A DNA stretch of 64,000 bases from Acidobacteria bacterium Ga0077551 (GTDB taxonomy: Bacteria; Pseudomonadota; Alphaproteobacteria; Caulobacterales; Hyphomonadaceae), in contig LNFC01000023.1 in NCBI GenBank assembly GCA_001464545.1, positions 182,082-246,081 on the forward strand. The letters run 5' to 3'. The notes beneath the pieces are model-generated. The model had not been told where the DNA came from and searched no databases. It saw only the letters and a program-made list of their open reading frames with translations. Positions within the stretch are counted from its first letter, which is position 1. Each line of letters begins with the position of its first letter. Position numbers and translations under genes: made by a program. Shown here piece by piece: positions 1-10,200 of the stretch.

Positions 1-290
1 CGACCGGAGGCGGGGCCTTCATCGACGCCGAGACGCGGGCGGTGATGAAGGAGAAGGCGGTGACCGTCTGGCTGAACGCCGACCTTGAGACCTTGTGGCG
101 CCGGGTGCAGAAGCGCGACAACCGGCCGCTGCTGAAGCGCGCCGACGCCAAGGCACACCTGTCAAACCTCGTGACCGAGCGTGAACCTTTTTATTCACAG
201 GCTGACCTTAATGTTCAGTCCAAGGATGGCCCGCATACCAATACGGTCAACGCCATCCTGAAAGCCCTGCAGACCTGGACCCCGACATGA
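1..290 (+). CDS. aroK: Shikimate kinase, C-terminal part (start outside window)
   Basis: Shikimate kinase phosphorylates shikimate with ATP in the cytoplasmic chorismate pathway. The frame is open from the first bases, so the start and P-loop lie outside the window. The visible part begins with a GGGAF stretch, followed by the VWL strand and the RPLL segment typical of AroK. Its TGA at 288-290 overlaps the ATG of aroB (ATGA), so the two are probably translationally coupled; aroK-aroB is a common proteobacterial pair. Identity rests on these motifs plus the neighbour. Only the upstream portion is missing. Confidence 0.9.
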   Translation, partial: TGGGAFIDAETRAVMKEKAVTVWLNADLETLWRRVQKRDNRPLLKRADAKAHLSNLVTEREPFYSQADLNVQSKDGPHTNTVNAILKALQTWTPT

Positions 291-1417
291 CGACCACCGC
301 TTCCTTCGAAACTGTCCGGGTAGACCTCGGCGCGCGCGCCTATGACATTCTCGTCGGCCACGGCGCGCTGACGGAGCTGGGCCCCCGTCTCGCGCTTCTG
401 GTGAAGCGTCCGCGCGCCTTCGTGCTGACGGACGAAACTGTGATGCGCCATCACAAGGCGCGGCTGGAGACGGCGGTAGCCGGGGCCGGGATCAAACTCG
501 ACTGGATGGCCCTTCCGCCGGGCGAGCAGACGAAGACGTTTGCGCAGCTCGGCCATGTGCTCGATTGGCTGTTGGCCGGCGGGGCAGACCGGGGCGATGT
601 GCTGATCGCGTTCGGCGGCGGCGTGATCGGCGACATGGGCGGCCTCGCCGCCAGCCTGATGAAGCGCGGCATGGGCTTCGTGCAGGTTCCGACGACACTG
701 CTGGCACAGGTCGATTCCTCCGTAGGCGGAAAGACAGCCGTGAACACGCCGCGCGGCAAGAACCTTGTCGGCGCGTTCTACCAGCCGAGATTGGTGATCG
801 CTGATACCGAACTCCTCACGACGCTGCCCGAGCGCGAGATGAAGGCCGGCTATGCCGAGATCCTGAAATACGGCCTGATCAATGATGCGCCGTTCTTCGA
901 CTGGCTGGCCGCGAACGGGCGCAAGGTTCTGGGGCTCGAACCGGAAGCGGCGCGCTACGCCGTCGCACGCTCCTGCGCCGCGAAGGCGGCAATCGTGGTG
1001 GAGGACGAAACCGAGACAGGCGTGCGCCAGCTGCTGAATCTCGGCCACACGTTCGGTCATGCGCTGGAGGCGGCCAACGGCTATGGGCCGGACCTGCTGC
1101 ACGGCGAGGCCGTCGCACTCGGCATGGCAATCGCGTTCCGGTATGGCGCCGAACTTGGGGTCACGCCGCCGGCGGATGCGCGCCGGGTGGCGGATGTGAT
1201 CCGTGCTTCGGGCCTGCCGGCCGATCTCGGGGGCAGGGACCGCACGCGCTTCACGGCGCCGCGTCTCACCGAACTGATGCAGCAGGACAAGAAGGCGCGC
1301 GGCGGGCGCGTGCCGTTGATCCTCGCGCGCGGGATCGGCGCCTCCTACATTCATCCGGATGCGGATCTTGCGTCCATCGAAGCCTTCCTGGCCCGTGAAC
1401 TCCTTGAAACCGCCTAG
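287..1417 (+). CDS. aroB: 3-dehydroquinate synthase
   Basis: Converts DAHP to 3-dehydroquinate, the second step of the shikimate pathway, using NAD+ and a divalent metal. The 376-residue length is normal for the family. Visible signatures are the NAD-binding [10 protein letters not shown] (about 110-119), the [16 protein letters not shown] block (135-150), the metal ligand E191 in AEILK, and the histidines of [10 protein letters not shown] (H254, H258) and LHGEA (H272). The start is the ATG overlapping the aroK stop. The gene is followed 18 bp later by a CorB-like gene on the same strand, probably one transcript. Confidence 0.97.
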   Translation: MTTTASFETVRVDLGARAYDILVGHGALTELGPRLALLVKRPRAFVLTDETVMRHHKARLETAVAGAGIKLDWMALPPGEQTKTFAQLGHVLDWLLAGGADRGDVLIAFGGGVIGDMGGLAASLMKRGMGFVQVPTTLLAQVDSSVGGKTAVNTPRGKNLVGAFYQPRLVIADTELLTTLPEREMKAGYAEILKYGLINDAPFFDWLAANGRKVLGLEPEAARYAVARSCAAKAAIVVEDETETGVRQLLNLGHTFGHALEAANGYGPDLLHGEAVALGMAIAFRYGAELGVTPPADARRVADVIRASGLPADLGGRDRTRFTAPRLTELMQQDKKARGGRVPLILARGIGASYIHPDADLASIEAFLARELLETA

Positions 1418-1435
1418 AGAGACCTACCATCCGAC

Positions 1436-2698
1436 ATGATTGCCGGTTACCTGATTGCCATCTTTGTCCTGCTTTGCCTGTCTGCCTTTTTCTCCGGGTC
1501 TGAAACGGCGCTGACAGCTGCGTCCCGCGCCCGGATGCACCAGCTCGAAAAGGAGGGCGACAAACGCGCCCGCGCCGTCAACCGGCTGCTCTCCAACCGG
1601 GAAGATTTCATTGGCGCCATCCTTCTGGGCAACAACCTCGTCAATATCCTGGCGTCGGTGCTCGCGACGTCGCTGTTCACCTACATGTTCGGGGCGGGCG
1701 GTCTGGCTTTGGCCGTGGCGACCGGCGTGATGACCATCACGGTTCTGATCTTTTCGGAAGTGATGCCGAAGACCTACGCCATCTCGCGGCCGGACAGCCT
1801 GGCGCTGCTCGTGGCCCGGCCCATCGGTATCGTGGTGAGCGGGGCGTCATGGATCATCCAGCTGATCCGCTTCATCGTGAAGATGTTGCTCACCCTGTTC
1901 GGACTTGCGGGGCCGGCGGTCCCCGTTTCTGCGGAGCAGGAAATCCGCGGCGCGATCGATCTGCATGCTCTTGAGGGCGGTGTCGAAAGCGGCGACCGGC
2001 TGCGGCTCGTCGGCGCGCTCGATCTCAAGGACCTGACGGTCGAAGACGTCATGATCCACCGCAAGAACATCCAGATGCTGAATGCCGACATGGACCGGCG
2101 TCAGCTGGTGATGAAGGCGCTGGCGAGCCCCCATACGCGCCTGCCGCTCTACCGCGGCGAGAAGGAAGAGATCATCGGTATCCTGCATGCCAAGGACCTG
2201 CTGCGCGCCGCGCTGCCGATGGGCGGGGACCTTTCAAAGCTCGACCTCGACTCGATCCTGCGCAAGCCCTGGTTCGTGCCGGAGACGACGCAGGTGAAGG
2301 ACCAGCTCGACCAGTTCCTGTCAAAGGGCCAGCATTTCGCGCTCGTCGTCGACGAGTACGGCGAGCTGCAGGGCATGATCACGCTGGAAGACATTCTCGA
2401 GGAGATCGTCGGCGCGATCCATGACGAGCATGATGTACAGATTCAGGGCGTGCGATCGCAGGTCGATGGTTCGGTGAATGTCGATGGCTGGGTGCCGATC
2501 CGAGACCTCAACCGGGCGACCGGCTGGGTATTGCCCGACGAGGAAGCGGTGACCGTGGCGGGCCTCGTGATCCACGAAGCGCAAACGATCCCGGAGCCGG
2601 GGCAGAGTTTCGTCTTCCATGGCTACCGGTTCAACATCCTCCGCCGCCAGCGCAACCAGGTGACGGGCGTGAACATTTCGAAGGTTGACGCAGGTTAA
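1436..2698 (+). CDS. CNNM/CorB-family membrane protein with CBS pair (HlyC/CorC type)
   Basis: A 420-residue protein with the layout of bacterial CNNM transporters, which are implicated in Mg2+/Co2+ efflux. It has an N-terminal DUF21 membrane domain of about four hydrophobic segments (1-150), two CBS motifs (about 200-325; note the VVDEYGELQGMIT-type second CBS), and a CorC_HlyC C-terminal domain (about 340-418). It follows aroB closely. Its TAA overlaps by 4 bp with the stop of the convergent bolA gene. A soluble paralogue (corC) is encoded at 23.5 kb. The substrate is not readable from the sequence; the family assignment is firm. Confidence 0.88.
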   Translation: MIAGYLIAIFVLLCLSAFFSGSETALTAASRARMHQLEKEGDKRARAVNRLLSNREDFIGAILLGNNLVNILASVLATSLFTYMFGAGGLALAVATGVMTITVLIFSEVMPKTYAISRPDSLALLVARPIGIVVSGASWIIQLIRFIVKMLLTLFGLAGPAVPVSAEQEIRGAIDLHALEGGVESGDRLRLVGALDLKDLTVEDVMIHRKNIQMLNADMDRRQLVMKALASPHTRLPLYRGEKEEIIGILHAKDLLRAALPMGGDLSKLDLDSILRKPWFVPETTQVKDQLDQFLSKGQHFALVVDEYGELQGMITLEDILEEIVGAIHDEHDVQIQGVRSQVDGSVNVDGWVPIRDLNRATGWVLPDEEAVTVAGLVIHEAQTIPEPGQSFVFHGYRFNILRRQRNQVTGVNISKVDAG

Positions 2699-2967
2699 GG
2701 CGCGGTGGCCTTCAGGGCGAGCGCGTGCAGGCCGGAATCGAACTCCTTCTGCAACACCAGCATGACGGTGCGTTGCACCTGCACGCGCGAGAGCCCGGCA
2801 AAAGCCTCCGCGACAATTTCGACAGAATAGTGAGTCTCGCCGCCAGGCGCGGCGCCGGCATGGCCTGCATGCTTGGCGCTGTCGTCAGTGATCATGAGGG
2901 AAGCGGGCGAGAAGGCTTCGGTCAGAATCTCTTCAATTCGCGATCGTCTGTCACTTGGTTGTGGCAT
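2695..2967 (-). CDS. bolA: BolA family protein
   Basis: A small (90 aa) BolA-fold protein; the family binds monothiol glutaredoxins and [2Fe-2S] clusters and affects morphology and iron regulation. The C-terminal helix-strand region with HYSVEIV, AGLSRVQVQRTVM and LHALALKA matches the family. The ATG at 2967 (MPQPSDRRSRIE) was chosen over upstream in-frame codons. It gives the usual length, has a GGGAG-like ribosome-binding site, and leaves a 31-bp divergent gap to the J-domain gene. BolA beside a small J-domain gene is a familiar alphaproteobacterial pairing. Confidence 0.88.
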   Translation of the reverse strand: MPQPSDRRSRIEEILTEAFSPASLMITDDSAKHAGHAGAAPGGETHYSVEIVAEAFAGLSRVQVQRTVMLVLQKEFDSGLHALALKATAP

Positions 2968-2998
2968 CTTTAAGCGGCGCTCCCTATTATCGTGGCCC

Positions 2999-3622
2999 AT
3001 GTCCGACAGCGATCCCTTCCGATACCGCGTCAAGTTCAAAGATATACGCGTGAACCCTCCCAAGGACGAGGCGTCGCGTGCGCGCGCCAAGCAAACGCGG
3101 GTGTGCGACGAGCCGAACTGTGACCTCGAAGGTGCCTTCCCGGCGCCGCGCCAAGGCGGGAAGGGTCGGCACTTTTTCTGCGAGCAACATGTTTCGGACT
3201 ACAATCGCCGTTTCAATTTCTTCGAAGGCATGAGCGAGGCCGAAGCGGCCTCCTTCGTGCGCTCTGAGCGCTACGGCCACAAACGCACCTGGCGGATGGG
3301 CGCGGGGCCGATGGGCGGCAAGCGCAGCGCGCACGCCAACGATCCGCGCCGCTGGGCCGGGCGGGGCTTCTTCGACGTGGATGATACGCCCGCTGCCGAA
3401 GCGCGGGTCGAGGCGCATCGCTCGAGCCTGCAACTCAGGGCGCTGCGCGAACTCGACCTCGAGGCAGATGCCCAGCCGGCCGAGATCCGCGCGCGCTATG
3501 CCGAGTATATCCGCCGCTTTCACCCGGATTCGAACAAGGGTGACCGCTCCAGCGAGCACAAGCTTGAACGGGTCGTGCGCGCCGGCAAGCTGCTCAAGGC
3601 CTCGGGCCTGATGCGGACCTGA
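2999..3622 (+). CDS. J-domain (DnaJ-like) protein
   Basis: A 207-residue protein with a C-terminal J domain: the helix LRALRELDLEADAQ, then YAEYIRRFHPDSNKG containing the diagnostic HPD tripeptide (about 174-176). The N-terminal part has a Cys/His-bearing segment (CDEPNC, then FFCEQHV) that may bind a metal, followed by FNFFEGMS, a feature of this alphaproteobacterial subfamily. It probably stimulates a Hsp70 partner; the client is unknown. The start at 2999 was preferred over ATG 2873 because the latter would read through bolA. Confidence 0.85.
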   Translation: MSDSDPFRYRVKFKDIRVNPPKDEASRARAKQTRVCDEPNCDLEGAFPAPRQGGKGRHFFCEQHVSDYNRRFNFFEGMSEAEAASFVRSERYGHKRTWRMGAGPMGGKRSAHANDPRRWAGRGFFDVDDTPAAEARVEAHRSSLQLRALRELDLEADAQPAEIRARYAEYIRRFHPDSNKGDRSSEHKLERVVRAGKLLKASGLMRT

Positions 3623-3728
3623 CGGGGCCGTCCATGCCGCATGGACATGGGCAAGGAGTTTGTGGTCAAAGGCGCACGGAACCGGGATTCGCGGCTGGCG
3701 CTCGCGGACCCGCAAAGAGGCAAGGCGC

Positions 3729-4718
3729 ATGAGCAAAGGTCTGGTGACGGTTGTCGGGGGTTCGGGCTTCATTGGCCGGTATGCCGCCCGCACGCTGGTA
3801 GAGCGCGGCTGGCGCGTCCGGGTCGCCTGCCGCCGGGTGCATACGGCCATCGACGTGCGCCTCGCCGGCCCGCCGGGTTGGGTCGACATCGTGCAGGCCA
3901 ACGTGCGCGACCGGGCCTCGATCGACCGAGCGCTGGAAGGCGCTGACGCCGTCGTGAACCTGGTCGGCATCCTGTTCGAAAGCGGCAAGCAAACCTATGC
4001 CGGCTCGCAGGGCGAAGGCGCCGCGCTGGTGGCCGAAGCGGCAGCGGCAAAGGGCATCACACGGTTCGTGCAGGTCTCGGCCATCGGGGCGAATGCGGAG
4101 TCGAAGTCGCCTTATGGCCGCACCAAGGCGCAGGGCGAAGCGGATGTGCGCAAGTTCGTCCCCACCGCGACCATCCTGCGCCCCTCCATCGTGTTCGGGG
4201 CCGAGGACCAGTTCTTCAACCGGTTCGCGGCCATGGCGCGCTCGTTGCCCTTCCTGCCGGCGATTGGCGGCGGCAAGACGAAGTTCCAGCCGGTCTATGC
4301 GGGCAATGTGGCGAGCGCGATTGCGGCGGCCGTCGATACCGATACGGCCGAAGGCAAGACGTATGAGCTCGGCGGGCCGGGCGTCTACACGTTCAACGAA
4401 CTCTACGACATCATTCTGAAGACCATCGACCTGAAGCGGTTCAAGCTTCCGCTGCCCTTCTTCGTGGCGCGGCCTTTCGGTTACATCACCGGCGCTGTAT
4501 GGCGTTTCGTGCCGCCCTTTTCCTGGGGCTTCCTGGGCGCCCCGCCGCTGACGGGGTCACAGGTCGAGATGCTGAAGGACGACAATGTGGTGGCGCCCGG
4601 CGCCCTCACGCTGGCCGATCTCGGCGTGACGGACCCGGAATCGGTTGAAGCGATTGTGCCGCGCTATCTCTGGCGCTTCCGCACCTACGGCGAATTCCAC
4701 AAGCCCAGCGAAGCCTGA
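3729..4718 (+). CDS. NDUFA9-like NAD(P)-binding protein (atypical short-chain dehydrogenase)
   Basis: A 330-residue Rossmann protein related to the complex I accessory subunit NDUFA9/39 kDa. The nucleotide-binding motif VVGGSGFIGRY lies at the N terminus, followed by the NLVGILFES and QVSAIGAN blocks characteristic of the family, YGRTKAQGE and a RPSIVFG motif. It probably binds NADPH and may associate with NADH dehydrogenase or act in membrane lipid/quinone metabolism. The ATG at 3729 has AGAGG upstream. The gene converges with uppP without a gap (stops at 4718 and 4719). Confidence 0.87.
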   Translation: MSKGLVTVVGGSGFIGRYAARTLVERGWRVRVACRRVHTAIDVRLAGPPGWVDIVQANVRDRASIDRALEGADAVVNLVGILFESGKQTYAGSQGEGAALVAEAAAAKGITRFVQVSAIGANAESKSPYGRTKAQGEADVRKFVPTATILRPSIVFGAEDQFFNRFAAMARSLPFLPAIGGGKTKFQPVYAGNVASAIAAAVDTDTAEGKTYELGGPGVYTFNELYDIILKTIDLKRFKLPLPFFVARPFGYITGAVWRFVPPFSWGFLGAPPLTGSQVEMLKDDNVVAPGALTLADLGVTDPESVEAIVPRYLWRFRTYGEFHKPSEA

Positions 4719-5573
4719 TCAGGCGACCATCGGGATCGGCATCATCGTCAGCAGCGCGATGCCCAGCAGGATCCGGTAGGCCACGAAGGGCAGAAAGCTC
4801 ATCCGGCGTACCAGTGCCATCAGGATGTAGATCGCCACGAGTCCCGAGAGCGCCGAACCCACGCCGATGGCGATGGCTTCGCCGGCCGTGACCGTCACTG
4901 TCCCGACTTCGCTGCCGAAATAGAATTCCGCGATCATGTAGAGACCTACGGCGGTCAGCACCGGCGCTCCGACCAGCATGCCGAATTTTGCGGCGTCCGG
5001 GCGCGAATAGCCCAGCGCGCGGGCGGTGGTCATGGTGATGCCGGAGCGCGACGTGCCGGGCAGGACGGCCGCGATGACCTGGACCGCGCCGATCAGGACA
5101 GCGTGCCAGGGCGGCATATCGTTGATAGTGCGGGTTTTGGCGCCGTAGATGTCGGCGAGGCCGAGCAGGATGCCGAATCCGATCAGCGGGATGGCCACGC
5201 CTTGCACCGAACGAACGGCTTCGTTCACCGAATCCGGAATGTACAGGCGCGCTATGGCAAGACCGAGGATGGTCAGCGGCAGGGAGGCCAGCAGGTTCAT
5301 GGCAAGGCGTTCGCCCGGGCTGAGTTCGCGCTTGGCGCCGAGCGCGCCGGGAAGGGCGAACACGCCGACAATCGCTTCCCCGATCTCCTTGCGGAAATAG
5401 ATCAGCATCGATGCCACGGTGCCGAAGTTTGCGACGGCATTGATCAGCAGCTCGTCGCGGCCTTCATATCCGAAATAGCTGGCCGCCAGCAGAACGTGCG
5501 CGGAGGAGGACACAGGCAGCCATTCGGTGATGCCCTGCACAATCGAGATGATGAGAATCTGGAGGATCGACAT
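4719..5573 (-). CDS. uppP: Undecaprenyl-diphosphatase
   Basis: Integral membrane phosphatase (284 aa) that recycles undecaprenyl pyrophosphate to the monophosphate carrier lipid for peptidoglycan synthesis; overexpression confers bacitracin resistance in relatives. The catalytic signatures are both present: GITEWLPVSSSAH (14-26) and PGTSRSG (172-178). About seven to eight hydrophobic segments are visible. The ATG at 5573 gives the family's standard N terminus. Upstream lies the 274-bp divergent region shared with gltD. Confidence 0.96.
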   Translation of the reverse strand: MSILQILIISIVQGITEWLPVSSSAHVLLAASYFGYEGRDELLINAVANFGTVASMLIYFRKEIGEAIVGVFALPGALGAKRELSPGERLAMNLLASLPLTILGLAIARLYIPDSVNEAVRSVQGVAIPLIGFGILLGLADIYGAKTRTINDMPPWHAVLIGAVQVIAAVLPGTSRSGITMTTARALGYSRPDAAKFGMLVGAPVLTAVGLYMIAEFYFGSEVGTVTVTAGEAIAIGVGSALSGLVAIYILMALVRRMSFLPFVAYRILLGIALLTMMPIPMVA

Positions 5574-5661
5574 GGGCTCGCCGGGTCTGCTGGATGGGTT
5601 CGGCCAGCCCTAGCGCAGAAAGGTAAAGCTTTGGAGCCGCCTTCTGCGCCGGGTGAGCAAA

Positions 5662-5690
5662 TTGAGCTATTCCAAAATGATATGTATATT
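5662..5690 (+). promoter_or_regulatory. Putative sigma-70 promoter for gltD-gltB
   Basis: TTGAGC (5662-5667), a 17-bp spacer and TATATT (5685-5690) form a good housekeeping promoter in an AT-rich patch of the uppP-gltD divergent region. Transcription would start near 5697, giving a leader of about 150 nt. A second, weaker candidate (TTGATA at 5750, then ATATT near 5773) lies inside that leader. No operator could be assigned. Confidence 0.5.
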
Positions 5691-5847
5691 TGCGTATGCG
5701 GAAGTCCCTGAGAGTGCTGGGAGTGAAAAAGCACCGGGTGTGTATCACTTTGATATTTTGAATCAGATATCCATATTGCTGTGCGCTGCACGTCGCTCTA
5801 AATGCAGGGCTCGCGCGCAGAGGGCGCGGTGACCGGAGAGCGCCCCA

Positions 5848-7290
5848 ATGGCCGAGAAGATGCTGCAATTCACGAAAGTCTCCCGGTCCATGCCGGCGAA
5901 GCGGCCTGCGGCGGCGCGGGCGGATGACTTCCGCGAAATCTATGCAGACTTCTCCCAGGAGGCGGCCAAGGTTCAGGCCGGACGCTGTTCGCAGTGCGGC
6001 GTGCCCTTCTGTCAGCAGGGCTGCCCTTTGCAGAACAATATCCCGGACTGGCTGAAACTTGCCGCCGAGGACCGGATGGAAGAGGCTTGGCGCGTCTCCT
6101 CTGCCACCAACAACATGCCGGAGATTTGCGGCCGCATCTGCCCGCAGGACCGCCTCTGCGAGGGCATCTGCACGATCGAACAGTCCGGCCATGGCACGGT
6201 GACGATCGGCTCGATCGAAAAACACATCACCGACACGGCCTGGGCCGAAGGCTGGATCCAGCCGATCAAGCCGCCGCGCGAGCGCGCGCAATCGGCCGGT
6301 ATCATCGGGGCAGGGCCGGGCGGCCTTGCGGCCGCCGAGCAGCTGCGCCGCAAGGGCTATCAGGTCACGGTGTACGACGCCTATGACCGCGGCGGCGGAT
6401 TGCTCGTGTACGGCATTCCCGGCTTCAAGCTGGAAAAGGACGTCGTCGAGCGGCGTATCCGCCACCTCGAAGCGTCCGGCATACGGTTCAGGTTCAACAC
6501 GCGCGTCGGCAAGGATGTCTCGCTGGGTGACCTGCGCGCTGAGCATGACACGGTGCTGATCGCCACCGGCGTCTATGCGGCAAAGGACCTCAAATGTCCG
6601 GGCAGCGGCGCCGAAGGCGTACTGGCGGCGCTCGATTATCTGACCGCGTCCAACCGCAAGGGCCTTGGCGACACGGTCGACGCTTTCGACTCCGGCGAAC
6701 TGAATGCCGAGGGCAAGCGCGTCGTGGTGATCGGCGGCGGCGACACGGCGATGGACTGTGTACGGACGGCCGTGCGCCAGGGTGCCAAATCGGTGACCTG
6801 CCTCTATCGCCGCGACCGCGCCAACATGCCGGGCTCGCAGCGCGAAGTTCAGAACGCGGAAGAAGAGGGCGTCGTGTTCGAATGGCTCAGCGCGCCGGAA
6901 GCCATCCTAGATTCCAAAAACGGCAAGGTGAAAGCCGTGCGCGCCAGCAAGATGAAGCTGGGCGAGCCGGATGCCTCCGGCCGCCAAACTCCGGTCAAGT
7001 CCGGCGAGATGATCGACGTGAAGGCCGACATGGTGATCAAGGCGCTCGGCTTTGACCCGGAAGACCTTCCACTGCTGTTCAATGAACCCGCGCTGACCGT
7101 GAACCGCTGGGGCGCGGTGCGAGTCGATTACGCGACGATGCAGACCAGCCTGCCCGGCGTCTATGCGGCGGGTGATATCGTGCGCGGCGCCTCGCTCGTC
7201 GTCTGGGCGATCAAGGATGGCCGCGATGCGGCCGAAGCAATGCACAAGGCAATGAAAGCCATGGCGTCCACCAAAGTGGCGGCGGAGTAA
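5848..7290 (+). CDS. gltD: Glutamate synthase (NADPH) small/beta subunit
   Basis: FAD- and NADPH-binding subunit (480 aa) that passes electrons to GltB for converting 2-oxoglutarate plus glutamine into two glutamates. The N-terminal cysteines for the [4Fe-4S] clusters are visible (C47, C50, C55 and C59, then CGRICP and LCEGIC). These are followed by the FAD motif GAGPGGLAAAEQL, the NADPH motif IGGGDTAMD and the C-terminal AAGDIVRGASLVV. It lies 5 bp upstream of gltB, so the small subunit is encoded first. The ATG at 5848 is preceded by GGAGAG. Confidence 0.97.
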   Translation: MAEKMLQFTKVSRSMPAKRPAAARADDFREIYADFSQEAAKVQAGRCSQCGVPFCQQGCPLQNNIPDWLKLAAEDRMEEAWRVSSATNNMPEICGRICPQDRLCEGICTIEQSGHGTVTIGSIEKHITDTAWAEGWIQPIKPPRERAQSAGIIGAGPGGLAAAEQLRRKGYQVTVYDAYDRGGGLLVYGIPGFKLEKDVVERRIRHLEASGIRFRFNTRVGKDVSLGDLRAEHDTVLIATGVYAAKDLKCPGSGAEGVLAALDYLTASNRKGLGDTVDAFDSGELNAEGKRVVVIGGGDTAMDCVRTAVRQGAKSVTCLYRRDRANMPGSQREVQNAEEEGVVFEWLSAPEAILDSKNGKVKAVRASKMKLGEPDASGRQTPVKSGEMIDVKADMVIKALGFDPEDLPLLFNEPALTVNRWGAVRVDYATMQTSLPGVYAAGDIVRGASLVVWAIKDGRDAAEAMHKAMKAMASTKVAAE

Positions 7291-7295
7291 GTCAG

Positions 7296-10200
7296 ATGTC
7301 GGACTATGTGAAACAATACGAAGCCAATCGCCAGAAACTGATCGACGGGCATTCCTACAATCCGGAAGACGAGAAGGACGCTTGCGGCGTCGGTCTCGTC
7401 GTCTCGCTCGACGGCAAGCCGAAGCGCGAGATCGTGGCGATGGGCATCGCGGCGCTGAAGAACGTCTGGCACCGGGGCGCGGTGGACGCGGACGGCAAGA
7501 CCGGCGACGGCGCGGGCATTCGCCTCGACGTCCCGCAGGATTTCTTCCGCGAACATGTCAGCCGCACGGGCCACAATCCGACCGACGACCGTATCTGCGT
7601 CGGCCAGATCTTCCTTCCGCGTACGGATTTCGCCGCGCAGGAAGCAGGCCGCACGATCGTCGAGCGCGAAGTGCTGCGTTCGGGCTTCTACATCTATGGC
7701 TGGCGCCAGCCGCCGGTGGATGTCTCCGTCATCGGCCAGAAGGCCAAGGACACACGCCCCGCCATCGAGCAGATCATGTTCCGCGATGCCCGTGGCCGCA
7801 GCACGGAAGACATGGAGCGCGAGCTTTATATCTGCCGCCGCCGCATCGAGCGGCGTGCGCGTGAAGCGAGCATCCCGTCTTTCTATGTCTGCTCGCTGAA
7901 CCACAAGTCGCTGATCTACAAGGGCATGTTCCTTGCCGCCGACATCGACAATTTCTATCTCGACCTGCGGGACGAGCGCTTCGTCTCGGCGTTCGCGATC
8001 TATCACCAGCGCTATTCGACCAACACGTTCCCGCAATGGGCGCTCGCCCAGCCCTTCCGCATGATTGCGCATAACGGCGAGATCAACACGCTGCGCGGCA
8101 ACAAGAACTGGATGAAGAGCCACGAGATCCGGATGGTCTCCGAGGCCTACGGCGACAACGTGGATGACATCAAACCGATCATCCCGGATGGCACATCGGA
8201 TTCCGGCGCGCTGGATGCGGTGTGGGAGATGCTCTGCAAGTCCGGCCGCTCGGCGCCGATGGCGAAGGCGATGCTGATCCCCGAAGCCTGGTCGAAACGC
8301 GAGTCGGTGATGCCGATGGCGCACCGCGCGCTGTATGACTATTGCAACTCCGTGATGGAACCCTGGGACGGCCCGGCCGGCATCGCGGCCTTTGATGGCC
8401 GCTGGGCGGTTGCGGGGCTGGACCGCAACGGCCTGCGCCCCTTGCGCTATGCTCTGACGACGGATGGTATCCTTGCCGTGGGCTCGGAAACCGGCATGTG
8501 CCCGCTGGGCGACCATGAAATCGCGCGGCGTGGGTCGATCCCCGCCGGCGGCATGATCGCCGCCGACCTCGAGACCGGCAAGTTCTATGACCACCGGGAG
8601 ATCGTTGATCATCTGGCCGCGAAGGCTCCATACGAGGAGTGGCTGCAGGCGGTTGTCGAGCTGGAGCCCGAAATCGGCCCCGGCCCGGAACCGGTGTTGT
8701 TCAGCCGCGAAGAACTGCTGCGCCGCCAGACGGCCGCCGGCTTCACGCTGGAAACACTGGAGCTGATCCTCGCGCCGATGGCCGAGAGCGCCAAGGAGGC
8801 GATCGGCTCGATGGGCGATGACACGGCGCCTGCCGTGTTGTCCTCTGCCTATCGTCCGATGAGCCACTTCTTCCGCCAGAATTTCAGCCAGGTGACCAAT
8901 CCGCCGATCGACCCCCTGCGCGAAGGCCGGGTGATGAGCCTGCGGACGCGGTTCAAGAATCTCGGCAACGTTCTCGATACGGACAAATCCCAGCAGGAAG
9001 TCTTTGTGCTCGAAAGCCCGGTGCTGACCACCGGGATGTATGAGCGCATGCACACGCGCCTGGGTCTCGGCACCGAAGTCATCGACTGCACGTTTGCTGC
9101 CGATGATGTGACCGCCGAGGGCGCCGCCTTGAAAGATGCGCTGGAGCGTATCCGGCGCGAAGCCGAAGAGGCCGTCCGGGCCGGGCGTGAGCATATCATC
9201 CTGACTGATGAGCATCAGTCGGCCACGCGTATTGCTGTCCCGATGATCCTCGCGACCGGCGCCGTGCATTCGCACCTCGTCGCGCAGGGCCTGCGTACCT
9301 TCTGCTCGATCACCGTGCGTTCGGCCGAGTGTCTGGACACGCACTATTTCGCGGTGCTGATCGGCGTCGGCGCAACCTGCGTGAACGCCTACCTCGCCCA
9401 GGATGCTATCGCCGACCGCCACGCGCGCGGACTGCTGGGCGACCTGTCGCTCGGCCAGGCAGTGAAGAACTTCAAGGACGCGGTCGAGGCCGGCCTCCTG
9501 AAGATCATCTCCAAGATGGGCATCTCGGTCATCTCCTCCTATCGCGGAGGCTACAACTTTGAAGCGCTCGGCCTCAGCCGGGCGCTGGTCGCCGACTATT
9601 TCCCCGGCATGTCGAGCCGCATCTCGGGCCTTGGGCTTGCGGGCCTCGAAGAAAACGCGCTGGTGCGCCACCAGAAAGCGTTCGACGAGGATGTCATCTC
9701 GCTGCCCGTCGGCGGCTTCTACCGCCTGCGCGCTTCGGACGAACTGCACGCGCTGGACGGCACGCTGATCCACACGCTGCAGGCGGCCTGCGACCGCGGC
9801 GACTATGCGATCTACCGCAAGTATGTTGACGCTGTGCATGCCCGCGATCCGATCCAGTTGCGCGACCTGCTCGACTTCAAGGCCGCCGGCGAGCCCATCC
9901 CGCTGAGCCAGGTCCAGTCGATCAACGAAATCCGGAAACGCTTCGTCACGCCCGGCATGTCGCTCGGCGCGCTGTCGCCGGAAGCGCATGGTACGCTGAA
10001 CGTCGCCATGAACCGGATCGGCGCAAAGTCCGTGTCCGGAGAAGGCGGCGAGGACCGCGCGCGCTACCGGCCGCTGCCGAACGGCGACAACATGAACTCG
10101 GCGGTCAAGCAGATCGCCTCCGGCCGCTTTGGCGTGACGGCGGAATATCTCAATGAATGCCGCGAGATCGAGATCAAGGTGGCTCAGGGCGCCAAGCCCG